DNA from: Promerops cafer
Lineage: Eukaryota > Chordata > Aves > Passeriformes > Nectariniidae
Direction of reading: 5' to 3'
DNA: 64,000 nt
Assembly (NCBI GenBank): GCA_013398275.1
Contig: VZSE01015526.1
Coordinates: 683,636-747,635 of the forward strand
Both the position numbers and the translations under genes were made by a program. A model generated the notes under the pieces. The model made no database searches and was not told the origin of the DNA. It saw only the letters and a program-made list of their open reading frames with translations. This document shows, piece after piece, positions 37,601 through 49,805 of this stretch. Position 1 is the first letter of the stretch. Each line of letters starts with the position of its first letter.

Positions 37601-40600
37601 AGGAATTTCATTTTAAGTTCCTGCTCTGGTGTGCGTGTTGGCTGCCACTGACACAATGAACATTTGGGTCTATTGTAAAGTCTTGAGTGTTGTTTTGTGT
37701 AATTGTTAACATCGTTAATAAGGTAATTAATGCAATCTGTTAATAATGATGTTCCTTATATTCAGTTCTAATATCTCTTATTGCCTAGGTGGGGACAAAG
37801 TAAAACAAAGAGTCAATTTATTCAGGAGAGCTGCAGCTCTGAGTTAGAAGATTTTTGTTGAAACAGTAAGTGGATATGTTCATGTGTGAAGGTTTTTAAT
37901 GGCTGGGATTTTGTGTTATTAGAGTTTAAGATCTTCAGTGAAACACTGGATGGTGCCTTTGGGAAGGGTGTTAGGGGTGATGTTCAGTATTCTGGTTCTC
38001 TTGTGCCCAAGTGGGAATGGGATACTCTTATAAATCAGGTTAACTGCATCAAGAGGTTTGGAATTAACACTGATGTCATAGTGTCTAAAAAGTGCTAAAC
38101 TAGAACAAAATACGCATAAATCCGTATCACAAATCCTACTTGATCCTTGTTATAAACAGACACGTATCACCATATACACAGATTATACATAATATATTAT
38201 TATGTGTATTCCCCTACAGAGAAAGCTCAGTCAGTGGGGGATTCGGTGTGGCCTTTGCCACACGTATTTCTAATTACAACTAGATGACCATGACATGAAG
38301 AATCAGCTGGCATTTGCCTAAGTAAAAACTGAGAATTTGCTTTGATGTTTGTGACCATTTATATTAGTTTTCTGAATATATCTATAAAAGCACTGATGAT
38401 GAAAACACTGATGAAGTGAAGGAGTAATTTCACTTGTATTTGGGTTGGCCTGCATTTTACACAAAAATTTTCATCTGAAGAGTTTGAGATCACTAGGAAG
38501 TCCTTTCTCTTGTGTTAAATTGCTTTACTTCTTAATTGAAATTTGGCATAACATTAAAACAATAGAGAATATGGTGTATTGGAGGTGACCAATCATCACG
38601 AACAGTATAAAAGCACAGTCAAGACCAATAGTTAACAAAACACAAACCCCAGAAACCCAAGATGAAACAAGGGAAAAGAGCTATCAGTTTTCCTGTTTAG
38701 CAAACAAGATCTTTTGTAATTTTGGATTGATAAACCAAAATTGCCAACATATACTTTCAGTCCTTTGGTTTCCAAAACCTACAGGTCGAACTGTAGTCTC
38801 TTACCAAACCATGACTCTATTTACAGGAAAAGCTCAGTCCACGGAGTATGGGTTTCAGGAGCTAACTTTTTCAGCTTGTTTGTATTTGTTTCAGAGTGTG
38901 AGCTGTACTCAAGGTACTTACAGCTTTAAAACCAGGTACAGTCTACAAGTTGTTTGGTTTATTTTATGCAGTAACAGTGCCAGAATCTGCTGGAAATCAT
39001 TGCGTATTTTGTAACTTTAAAAAAAAAAAATTAAATGTTAATTTTTACTTTTGCAAAATTGACCGAAGTACTCAATAACAGTCTGATTTACATTAATACC
39101 AGTCATTAATGTTTAGTATTTCCCACACAAACATTTCTGTGCATTTTTTGTGTTTGCTATGTCAGTAGCAGGTTTTCAAGCCCCTCTTCTCCAAGAAAGA
39201 AGAAAATCAGCATGGAATTCCAGTGGCTAAATTGCTTTCTGTAGTTGTAGCCAAATGGTTTATATGCTTCACATGTTACTCAGGTGCAGTCGTGTCCATG
39301 TAAGTTCTGCCTTCCCCCATCGCCTAATAAGTTATTTAATGGTATTGAAAAGCTGTCCTTTCAAGATGCATTTATTTCAATTGTGGCATGTTGTACACTG
39401 ACAAAAGCAAAGTCAGTTCATCATTTAATGTTACTATGAAATAAAAAAATCAGGTGAGAATTGTCTCAGTTTCCCAAAAAAAAAAAAGTCTTTAAATCTT
39501 TCATATGAGGCAGCAAGCAGCATCAAGGCTTATCTGTCATCTTGAATGAAAATTGGGCAGAGGACCCCTGCTTACCAGATTTAATTCCCTGGATACCTTT
39601 TCTGCATCCTTTTTCCTCTATGTGTGTGTTGAGATGTCTCTGTCTCTTTTCTTTACATGATTGTTCTCCAGGTGCCTGTGTTTCCTCTTTTGCCTTTCCA
39701 CTTAATTTCTTGTTCCTTGTGCTCTCTGATTTTCCTCCTTGGAAGAGTCACAGCAACTATATCAAGCATGTTGTTTTCTTTCACTATCAGGCTGTAATTC
39801 TTCTCTGTACTTCTCAATCTACTGCATAAATGAAGCTATTTTTTCCCACAGTAATGAATTTAAGAGACTTGTATGTAAAGGAGGGCTCTGAGCTTGTAGG
39901 CAAAGGCAGATTTTGTTTGAAAATTACAGAAATAACAGGCAAAGTGAATGCTTGTAATCACTTACTGCTGCAGTAAGTTAGTTATAAAGTGAGCTATAAA
40001 GCATAGGGCTTTGTATCCACCCGTATCTGAATATGTAAGGAAACCAACGGACTTAAAGAAGCAAAATTTGGTCTTCTGTCCCCCTGCCTTTTCCTTTTTT
40101 TTTTAAGAAGTGGACTTGCTAAGACTCACTGAAAGAATTGGTAAATTGTGTATCACATCCTGAATTTACCATGATTGAAGCAATAAGGGGAGTTAATGGA
40201 GGCAGATGGGTAGAAAAATTAGAAAAGCTCCAATAGCTTTCAGATCCCATGTAATTTCTGGCTCACTGAGAACATGAGTCTCTGTGAAAACCTCCTGGAG
40301 AGGAGAGGGTGTCAGAATGGCTGTCTCTCTTCAGGCAGTAAAATGTCCCATTATGCTCTTTTGAATTAGAGCAGTATCACAAAACACAAGCTCAACTTCT
40401 ATGGTGGAAGGAATTCTTATTAAGATAAACTAAAATCTTTGTCTGATCTGATGTCAGATTACACTGACAGTGTCCTCTCCGCAGTGGATACGTGGGCACT
40501 CCAAGCAAAGCTCTCTGTATGCTTGTACACTCTGTGCATCTCATTGGCTGTGGTTTTTTTTAACTGAACAACCATGTGGTTTTTTAAAGCGTGTTTGAGC

Positions 40601-42047
40601 TAATTGCCATCAAACTACATGTATAACAGTGATTATCTTCTCTGCCTTAAATGCATCTGAAAATTAAGATTCTTTATTATGTTATTAAATTATGTGAAAT
40701 TTGCTGCAGACTGTGCAGGTTTCTCCCCTTTTGATAACTAGTACGTCTGTTGTTTTCATGCTGCAGAGAGAGAAGGTTTCATGTTTGTGGTTGATGTCAT
40801 CCCAGCTCAGGGCTGTCTATGACAGGAGCCTGCAGGTGGACTTTGAAGTTGTGTGCCCCAGTCACTGGGGCTGTAGTAGCCACAGGGAGTCTCCTGTTTG
40901 CCCTGGATGGCCCCAGGTGTCTGAGTCACTCTGAGATGCTCGCCCGAGTGTCGGAGCTCTGGGGAGCTGGAGCTGTTGGTCACGTTGAGCACAAGTTGAA
41001 TGATGACACTGAATTCTTCCTCTTGGAGCTGCACTGGTACACCTGATAACTAGAACAGTGCTGCACTTCCTTTGGTTAGCTGGCATGAGTTTAAGTGTCT
41101 TCTGGTAACTCACAGTGTCTGAGCAAGGCTTGGGGGAACCATAACTGAGCTTTTGGAGAAGGTAGATAATGGGGCGTTCAGCAGTCCAGGTTTTTCCAGA
41201 GGTGTGAGATTAAGCCACAGTGAAGTCACTTTACTTTGTTGAACCTTTCCATTGTCTGTGGCTAAAGATGAAATCAAAGATGTACTGGATATTGAGGTTT
41301 ACGTACATAGATGAAGAAAATGTATGGTGTATTTATTTTGCGATGATTTCTAAGCCTCAATGAAAAAGAAAACATTTTAAGTGTGAAACTAGCATAATGT
41401 TATTATCAGAACTAGTGATTCTTATTTCAGCTTTAATACTTTTACTGGTTTTAGTAGAGGTATTTGCAAAGAGCATATTTGTTCTCTTCCAGTTTGGTAT
41501 TTTGGGTCTAGATTCAGGTCTAGAGTGGGCAGGTTCAGCAGCTCTAAATTGGTGTCTATATGTGGCCTCCCCCCTTTAGGTAGCAGTCACTCTTTCAATT
41601 TGGAATGAAGTCACTATTCCTCCCTTTATGTGTATGGAAGAATGGCACTGAAACAGCACTTAATGAGTCATACCATGTAAATAGTAGTTGAAAAGCCTAT
41701 TGATGCTGTATTTTACCACCTCATAGGAAATCCAGGATTATTATTTTGATCCCAAAGTGATTAGCATGTCCAAACATGCTGCAGGGAGTTAACAAGTCTT
41801 CCTAGCCACACATAGACCAAGCAGTGCAAAAGTGCATCTTTACAGCTAATTGGAGGTTAGCTGAGCTCTTTTCTTCTTTGGGCTTTCCCACTTAATGCCA
41901 CCAGCAAGATCTGCCATTCCTTGTGTTTCTTCTCCAACGTTACTGCCCTCCACTTGAGGACTCTGTTCTGCCCATGTCTCTCTGGCTTCCTTCAATACCA
42001 TCTTTCCATTATGTCAGTAAACTTCGAGTTCCTCTTCCTCTCCAAAG
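31602..42047. other. long noncoding stretch, no firm gene
   Basis: Mostly AT-rich with homopolymer runs (A near 33100, 33373, 33660 and 39470; C near 35613; T near 35818; A near 39018). Somewhat GC-richer patches lie at 35090-35480 and 40780-41060. They have overlapping chance ORFs in several frames and no recognised repeat or domain. A strong acceptor at 32483-32484 is followed by two frames that both close within 32 codons, so it is not called as an exon. Confidence 0.5.
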
Positions 42048-42080
42048 AGGACTGACAAAAAAGATGTGCATATGTTGCAG
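42048..42080 (+). other. candidate 33-nt microexon
   Basis: A long, excellent pyrimidine tract (GTTCCTCTTCCTCTCCAAAG) and a consensus donor (TTGCAG/GTGAGT) enclose only 33 bases. A phase-2 to phase-2 frame is open, so it could be spliced between the 18149 and 56150 candidates without shifting frame. Strong splice signals around a multiple-of-three exon are typical of regulated neuronal microexons, but a single site pair in a long intron can also arise by chance. Confidence 0.17.
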
Positions 42081-44049
42081 GTGAGTTTTGATATAAGAGA
42101 AATCCGGAGTAATAGTGGGAATCTGTGCAAATTGTCATGAGGAATTGCTGCTGTAACTAGGTTTGTAATTTGGGTTTGTTTAGACCATCCCCTTATACCT
42201 GGGTGGGTATTAGCAGTCTTTAAGACTCATAAAAACATGAAATGAAAAGTAAAGAAAACAAGCAAACACTGATGTCTGATTCTTTGTCTTGTAGTTAATA
42301 TGAAATGAAAGCAAATGTGTGAGTTAAGTTATTTCATGATGGAAGAAGTATTTTTTTCTGTAGATATTATGTTGATTAATGACATAATTCTGAACTTTTT
42401 AGATAAGATGCAAACACTTGTCGCAAAATTTGAGTACAGAGACTTGTAGCAAAGAACATTGAAGAAACTTTTATTTCCTTAGCTGCAGCATCACAATGTT
42501 GGAGTCTGGGGAAGGAAGGGGAAGAGATAGTTAGAACAACTTTAAGACTTATGGAAAAAGAAGAATAAGAATAGTTTAGTACTTTGGTTCTCTGCATGCT
42601 GAAAAACAGTCCCATTCCATATGCTGATTTTTGTAGAACATATTTTCTTGTCACTTTCATCTAGGCTTGTTACATTTTTGGGATCTCTGCTTCTGTCTGC
42701 AGTAGGTCCTGGAATAGACTATTTCCAGCTGTTGGTTCTCATTGAGATGTTTGTTGCCTTGTTGCAGCTGGTCACTCTGTAGGTTTGGGTTTTTTGTTTT
42801 GGGTTGAGATTGATTTTTTTTCCTCCATCCTCTCGCCATATATTTGTGCAGTTTTCCAGCATGTCTGGCACACAGATTTTGGATCCGTACTTTCTTTTGT
42901 CCTTCAACAGACAATATTTTTCCATGTGTGAAAGAACACTTCTGGTATTTCAGATGCATGTATATAATTTGGTGCAGCCTTCTTGCATATACAACAAAGA
43001 TTCCTGATTTCAAAGTTTGTCCTTAATCAGAGTCTAGCATGGCAGAATTTCTGGTTTCTAAAAGGTTATTAGGCATGTTGTCATGATCATGCAGAGGCAC
43101 TGTCAGAATCTTACCTGGCAATATCCCTGAAGTTATTTTCCAAGCCTACATTAGAAATGGTATTAATAACCACAGAATGGAGGTGTGGATGTCTGTAGAG
43201 CATGTTTTTTCTTCCCATCAGTGGTTCATGAAATGATGTTTGCCAGCTGGCCCCGGGAAAAGCACTGATTTGCAGTATCAGTAGAGTCTCAGCCTTTGAC
43301 TCTGTTCCTGTGTATTATCCACATCTGTACTAACATGTATTCATTTTCTCCTTTTTGTCCTGGGTGTGAGTTGTCAAAGGGGCCTCATAAAATCTCAAAC
43401 CCAGGTCATCTCTCACACAGGTTTTCAATCACATTTTTGAGAAATGTAGTTCCATTTCAGAACCCCTTTTACAGCAACACTACCAATGAAATATAGTGCA
43501 ACTTCAGCACATTTGGAAGGGAGGAGCGCAGCATGGAAATAAACCTATGTACAGGCTTGACTTACTGTTATGTTTACATTAATGAACTTGATTGAACTGG
43601 ATTGATCTCAAGGGCACAGATTTTATTGTGCCAGTTTGGCAGAGTGCTTTTTCTGGTGGACTTCGCATGAGACTCACCACAATGGTGTTTTTCATATGTT
43701 TTAATTTTTAGTCTTTAAATTACTCTGTATCTGTTTCTGCCTTCATTCCACACTAAGGAAGAATCCTACAGAATAGTCAAAAGCCTCTCATGTGAAAGGG
43801 TAGTATTTCTTTTCATCACTGTTAGAAGTAATTATTATAGTTGGCTACTTTAAGGCTTATCTAAAATCAGTGTAAGTTTTCTAGAGAAACATAATGTTTC
43901 TCTGCCTTGTGTTTTAAGCTGGAATGAGTTTTGTTTGTTTTTATTTTTGAATAGTTCAGTCAATGGAATTTCTCTTCTGTAAATTTTCCATTGATTTTTC
44001 TTTTACTATACATCATCTTATTGTCATTGTGCTGGACTGTCATGACCTC
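42081..44049. other. noncoding DNA, no firm gene
   Basis: The overlapping open frames at 42657-43026 (both strands, up to 118 codons on the minus strand) lie on a T-rich/A-rich strand pair. They mutually overlap in several frames and carry no recognisable domain. Confidence 0.5.
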
Positions 44050-44566
44050 TAGTCTGTCTGTGAGGGGAAAGAAAAAATCCTGTACCTGGGGAGGAGCGAT
44101 CCCATGCACCAGTATATGCTTGAGAGCAGCTCTGCAGAGAAGGACATTGGGATCCTGATGGTCACCAAGCTGATCATGAGTCAGGAACACATAGTTGCAG
44201 TTGGAAGGCCGCAGCAACTTGGTCTGCGGTAGGAAGAGCATGGACAGCAGGGTGAGCCCTGGTGAGATGACATGTAGGGTGCTGGGTCCTGTCCTGGGGT
44301 TTCAAGTACAAGAGAAGCTTGGACATACTGGCATGAATCCAGTGAGCAGCCATGAAAATGACTAAGGCACTGGAGTATCTTTCCTCTGGAGAGAGATTGA
44401 GAGTTGGGACTCTTCAGCCTAGGGAAGGTTTGGAATTCAGGGGGTTCTAGTCTTATCCATGTGTGTAAATACCAGAGGTGTTTATTCAGGAGATGAAGAT
44501 AAGGAAGCCAGGCTCTTCCTGGTAGTGTACTACTTCTTGGTAGTGCCCAGTGACAGGCAAGAAGCA

Positions 44567-44608
<42 letters not shown>

Positions 44609-44799
44609 GAAATTCCATCTAAGCACAAGAAAAAGAAATTTGTTCTTGCAAGGGTAGTCAAAACCCAAAGCAGGCTGCCCAGAGAGGTTGTGGAGAGGGT
44701 CAGGACAAGACTTAACATGGTTATGGGTAGCCTGGCTTAGATGACCCTGCTTAAGCAGGGGATCTCAAAAGGTCCCTTCCAACTCAGAGATTCTGTGAT
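44050..44799 (+). mobile_element. CR1 LINE 3' fragment, about 750 bp
   Basis: It follows the CR1 consensus through the end of the reverse-transcriptase ORF and the 3' UTR. Landmarks are CTGTACCTGGGGAGGAGCGA, GAGAGCAGCTCTGCAGAGAA, TTCAAGTACAAGAGAAGCTT and AGGCTGCCCAGAGAGGTTGT, ending at CCCTTCCAACTCAGAGATTC followed by TGTGATA. It is 5'-truncated and degenerate: stops and deletions break the reading frame and part of the middle is missing. An uninterrupted run of 36 A lies inside it. The 145-codon minus-strand frame over this interval is only a by-product of the A run and the repeat. Confidence 0.92.
44568..44603. repeat. poly(A)36 tract inside the CR1 copy
   Basis: Thirty-six consecutive A sit where CR1 elements normally read roughly ..GGGCACAAACTG..CAGGAAATTCCATCT. 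The tract interrupts the element internally rather than forming its tail, since CR1 ends in ATTCTRTG repeats and has no poly(A). Confidence 0.95.
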
Positions 44800-47596
44800 A
44801 TGCCCTTAAAAAGAAAACAGTCACTTCTGAATTGGGCCTTGCTTTGCAGTTCTCTTAGAGTACACACAGATAGAGAGTGACATGACATCTGCTTGGTAGC
44901 ATTGTTCTGCAGTTTAGGTTGCCTTTGCCTTCCTCTACCATGTCTGCTGGCATTGCAGCACTCTTGGTCAGAATTTTTACAACTTCTAATGACCCTTGGT
45001 ACTTGCACTATTTTTCCAAGTATTTTTAACCAAGGCACTGACTGAGTCCAAATTTTGGGTTTAGGAATTGCAGAAAAACTGCATAAAATGTGATTTTACC
45101 AAATACTTAATTATGTGGTATTTCAATGACTTAGGAGGAGTCAGTCTTGTTCCTAACAGGTAGTCAGGTACATGATTTGAAATAGATTTTCGGCAAGCTT
45201 GACAAGACATTTTTCTCTGAGGATGGTGTGTGGAGAATTAGTTATATTTCTTAGGGTAAAATAAATACCTTCAGAATAACAGGCTGATTTGTTTTCTCAT
45301 ATCAAAGCTGTGAGCTGTAAAAGGGCTCATTCAGTAACTTCCTCTTCTTTTCCTGCACTTATGGTAAACTTAGCATAGTCCCTCTGCTGTGTGCTTTCTT
45401 ATTAGAGGTGTGAAGGAAAACAAAGAAAGAAGGTGAATGAAAGAAGGTATTTTTGCATTTCTCTTATCATCAAGAGTAGTGTTTTCTGGTTTGGTTAATG
45501 AACTATGAATCAATTTTGGTCTTTAGCAAAAGGTCACTTTGATCTCAGAATTGTGCCAGGTGGCTTTAAGGAGGTGTTAAATAGGAATGGTAAATAAAGC
45601 AATTTGAAGTACATTTGGGTCAAAATTCCTCATCACAGATAACTATCATTTCACTGCCTATGCATCCTTGTAACTGAAATCCACTAGGAACACATTCCTG
45701 GCTAACCTAAACAAATCTGCTTTCTCTTAGCGGCATTTTGGTTACAGATGTAGTCCAGAGACTGAACTTTGCAGATTGTGTATTGGAATTGAGATGTTTC
45801 AGTTTAACTCAATAAATGTTAACAACAGTTAACTAACTGCACAAAAAACATACCCCCAAATTGTGAGGAAATAAAATTACTATTTCTGGTTTGACATTTT
45901 TGTCGTTTTTGACCTGGAGCATCTTGGCATTGTTCATATTTTGAAAGGGAAGGTGATGCCGTTTGACTTTAATTTTGGTTTTTTGAAATCCAGTTCTTCT
46001 AAATCTTGCTGTAGATGGTTAGAAAAAAGGCAGTATATGTACTTGAAGACAGAAATTTTTGTTGAATAGACTCAGGCAATAACTTTATTTTTTCACAACT
46101 GCAGCATTTGAATAAACATTAAACAGGTTGAAAATTCATGTTAACATTGCTTCAGGGTGATGTAAATTATATATCCATCACTTAAGCACTTACCCTTTTC
46201 TCATTGACCTTGATAGCAATTACAGAGGCTGTGTTTCTCTATAGCAATCTGAATTCTGAGCATTTTATCCACTATATGAGAGGCGAAGAGGCAAGACCCC
46301 TACCCGCACACAACTGCGAGTTTTTAGAGCAAAACTTTCTGTGGCCATTGCAAATAAAACCAGTTTTCATTTATATTGAGCTCTTCCAAGCCTTATGAAA
46401 GAAAATTCCAAAGCCGAGTTTGTACTTTCTTGTTTTGTCTTTTAACACTGCGAACATGAATCCTGTTGAAGACTCACAGTTTTACTTTGTAGAGATTAGA
46501 GAGGCTTGGGGTTGGGCATTTTTGGGGGTTTTTTAAAGTTAGCATGTAGGAATAACTGTATTCTGTCATGTGTCACATGTGAAAGGTGAAAGAGATACAA
46601 AGGTCATAGTCTGACTGGGCACTGGGTAGAGTATTCCTACAACAGGGAATGAATACCCAGCCACCCTGGGTGTTTGGTGGCTGCTTTCAGGCAAGTATGG
46701 TAGCTTGGGAAATGTTTCCTTCATGTAGGGTCATTCATGGTTAGATACTCTAAAGCAAATGCTGGGCCAGCCACGTTTCTGTGTTTTAACTATATCTATT
46801 TGGTGTTGCTGAACATATTTTTTTATATACAGATGGCTTTAACTGTTAATCAACTGATTAACTGATTTAACTGTATAATAAACTGATACCAGTGCCTCAA
46901 ACTCAGTAATTAAACAGGCCATGGAAATTGCTTTTTTTAAAGCTAGAAACTATCTTGCAGTTCTATGTTTTTGATAATATTGATTCTTTCCTTTTCTATT
47001 GTCCTTTCATATTAGGCTCTCTCATGTTTGAAGTAACTTCCTTTATTTTGTGTTTTTCACACTGAAAATACAATGTGAGGAAATGGTGACAGGTTTTACA
47101 GAGGACTCTTGAAGCTTATTTTTGTGGAAGTATAGTGATGGATTGCTTTGAATGCCAGAGCAAGACTTCTCTTTAGATCAGGTGAAGACAAGTAGAATTT
47201 AACTTTTCCTTTATCTGTTATAATCAGAGCTACCCAGTGCAGTTTTCATGGCAGCAAGATGAACCAGTAGTGTTTTTTACAGTGTAGTGTGTCTTTATTG
47301 TAGAAGTGGAAACTCAAAATGTGTGAAGAGGACTTCCTTCCCTTTCTTTAGGGGCCTTTGTGCAGTTTATTCTTGACAAATGTCCAGGCTTTTCCTTCCA
47401 AATGGTTTGCAGTCTGTAGGCAATTCTCTCACAGATCCTCAGGAGATCTTTGAGTATTCTAGCAAAAGGGTTTTAAGTAGTATTGAGTATCTTTCACAGG
47501 CCCTTTGCACTGGTCAGGATTTTTCCTATAATTAGTTCCAACGATTCTTTTAGACTTTATTTTTTAGTAAAACCACAAATAAGAAAAATGAGAAAT
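44800..47596. other. noncoding DNA, no gene seen
   Basis: AT-rich. An acceptor-like CTTTCTCTTAG at about 45720-45730 opens two short frames that close within 35 codons without a usable donor. Nothing else was seen. Confidence 0.55.
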
Positions 47597-47775
47597 GAGC
47601 TGGGCTTTTTATTCTGGAGAAGAGACAAATGAGAGGGGATCTTATGAATGCATCAAAGTATCTGAAAGGTGGGTGTCAAGAGGGTGGGACCAGATTCTCT
47701 TCAGTGGTGCCCAAACAGGACAAGGGGCAGTGGGTATATAAACTGAAACATGAGGTGTTGCATCTGAATATGAGC
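47597..47775 (+). mobile_element. CR1 LINE internal fragment
   Basis: It matches the CR1 region just upstream of the 3' UTR: TTCTGGAGAAGAGACAAATG, then CTGAAAGGTGGGTGTCAAGA and GTGGTGCCCAAACAGGACAA. Both ends are missing. It has the same orientation as the 44050 and 52050 copies. Confidence 0.88.
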
Positions 47776-49735
47776 TGTCAACTCACTCAAGGTTTTTCAT
47801 TCAGATTTATACAGCTTGTGTAGCACGAGCAAGCTAGAATGGATTTCTGGTGATAGTCTAGAGCCATTCCCGTTCCATCAGCATTCTCATGGTTTATTCA
47901 TGATATATAGATGTCTTTGTATCACATGGATATCAGAAGGGGGTGTTTGCCATTACAAAGTGTTTTTGCTTGACAGGTTAAACTATAATAGCTATTAACT
48001 TTAGGATTTTCTTTTGTGTTGGCCTGCCTAGGAAATAACATTTATTTTCTTTAATTAAGAAGAAGTGAAATGTAAGCTAGCACTTTCTAATTAACTTTGT
48101 GCTGGCGTATGAATGCAAGTGTTAATGAGAGATTCTTAGAGATTTTCAGGAGGGTAAAAATGTATTCCACAGCTCCTGTTCTGTATGGTATAGCATCCAA
48201 AAGAGAGGAATTAGTCTGCTGCATTTTAGTGGTTTACTCTGAGAAGAACTCATTATCCTGCAAATATCTCACTAGTTTGTACAAAGTTAATACAGGCATG
48301 TATTTTTTATGACTTATAATAGTACAAATATTTACAGAGGGTTTCATTCAGATGTAGTATCATTTCAGTATTAACTGTAAAGTTCTTATATAAGATCAAT
48401 ATTTAAAAATTGGATTTAGATATTTAATTTTACAAGATACATAGCTTTACCAAATACAAAAATATTCCTTCAGTATGTATTTTTCACCTCTAAATTGACC
48501 ACAAGTTCATTGTCCCTTGGAAGATAAAGTAATATCTTTATTTGGCTCACAGTACTTTTCACGGGTGAGATCTAAGTGCTTTTTGCCAATTCAAGTATGT
48601 CTTCTAAACCAAAACATTTTGGTTTAGAGCTTGAATTCAGTAAAATAAAAAAACTTTGAGCAACTACAGCAATATTAAGTGTTCACCCCATAAATTCAAT
48701 TTGAATAGTCTTCCATTATTTTTATTTAAAATTATTTAAATATTGGTTAAATATTGTTTAAATTTCCAGGAGTTAGAGGCCCAAGTTAAACAGTGACCAA
48801 TATGTTCAGCAGCAGGAAGGAAGGTATCTATAGCAAATTGGTTCTGTGGCTGTCATGAGCAGATTGTCCAGGCCCCAGACATTGCCTTTCATTCCACTCC
48901 ATTGTCTGAGAACAACTCTGACTTCAGATCTGAAGGTTTGCCACCATAGATAAATTTTGTGGCAATAGCTTTTCATCTCCTAGGTCAGGATTAAATTATA
49001 ATACATATTATAATACATACCAGGCTGTTTCAAGTTCTGAGTTTTTATATTTAGGACTGCTTTTCTTTTTAAATAACTACTTTCAACATATCTTCATTTT
49101 AAAAGATTTTAAACTTTGTATAATTTGCACTAATCTTTAGAGAGACTTATAATTTTGTGCAACAACTGCTCATTAAATATTTAATCTAACTTGATAATGC
49201 ATAACAAGTTATTTTTAGTTTAAATATTCATAAAACTTCAAATGTCATAGTTACAGAACCCCAAATTTATTATTGCTTTGCAAGCATATTTTGCTTGTCT
49301 TATTTGAGTGGGATTATTTTCCCTTCCATGACAGATGGGTATATTGGCTAGAAATTCTTTATCGAGTATTATACAAAAATACATGGCAACATAGAGTGCC
49401 AGGGTGATAGATGGTGTTTGGCAGGGTGCTTCAGTCACACGGAGGCTTCATTCCTCTTCCCAGATCTCACTGTTGCACTGGACAAGCCTAGGAGAGGTCT
49501 GCATGCTCTTGCCTTTCCTGCTGTGGAACAGCCTGTGACAAAGAGCCCTTAGGGGCAGGTAACTGTAGGGTGACAGGGAAAAGGCCTCTTTGTGTTCAAA
49601 CATTGCAAATGTGGATGCTGATGGCAGTTTCTGCTGTTTGCTTGTGTTTCTTAGGCCCTGAGTTAGGACTGGTCAGTGCCATGCGAATGCCAGGGAGCTG
49701 TGCCTGGATTTCACTGTGATGGCAGGTATGTTCCA
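47776..49735. other. AT-rich noncoding DNA, no gene seen
   Basis: No exon with adequate splice sites was found. AT-rich runs lie around 48715-48770 and 49000-49150. Confidence 0.6.
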
Positions 49736-49805
49736 TATCCCACACACCTGTCTCAGAGCCCCTTGTCCCCTATCCCACACACCTGTCTCAGAGCCTCTTG
49801 TCCCC
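49736..49805. repeat. 2 x 35 bp tandem duplication
   Basis: The unit TATCCCACACACCTGTCTCA... (35 bases) is repeated head to tail with one mismatch (CCCCTTG versus CTCTTG context). It is a recent local duplication in a moderately GC-rich patch (49440-49930) of unknown origin. Confidence 0.93.

Noticed and set aside
42657..43026. 118-codon minus-strand and 60-67-codon plus-strand ORFs
   Set aside because: A T-rich/A-rich strand pair gives overlapping frames on both sides. No domain and no good splice pair.
44181..44618. 145-codon minus-strand ORF with a poly-Phe N-terminus
   Set aside because: It is the antisense of a CR1 copy plus its poly(A) run.
45731..45810. Acceptor-like site with two short open frames
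   Set aside because: No donor, and both frames close within 35 codons.
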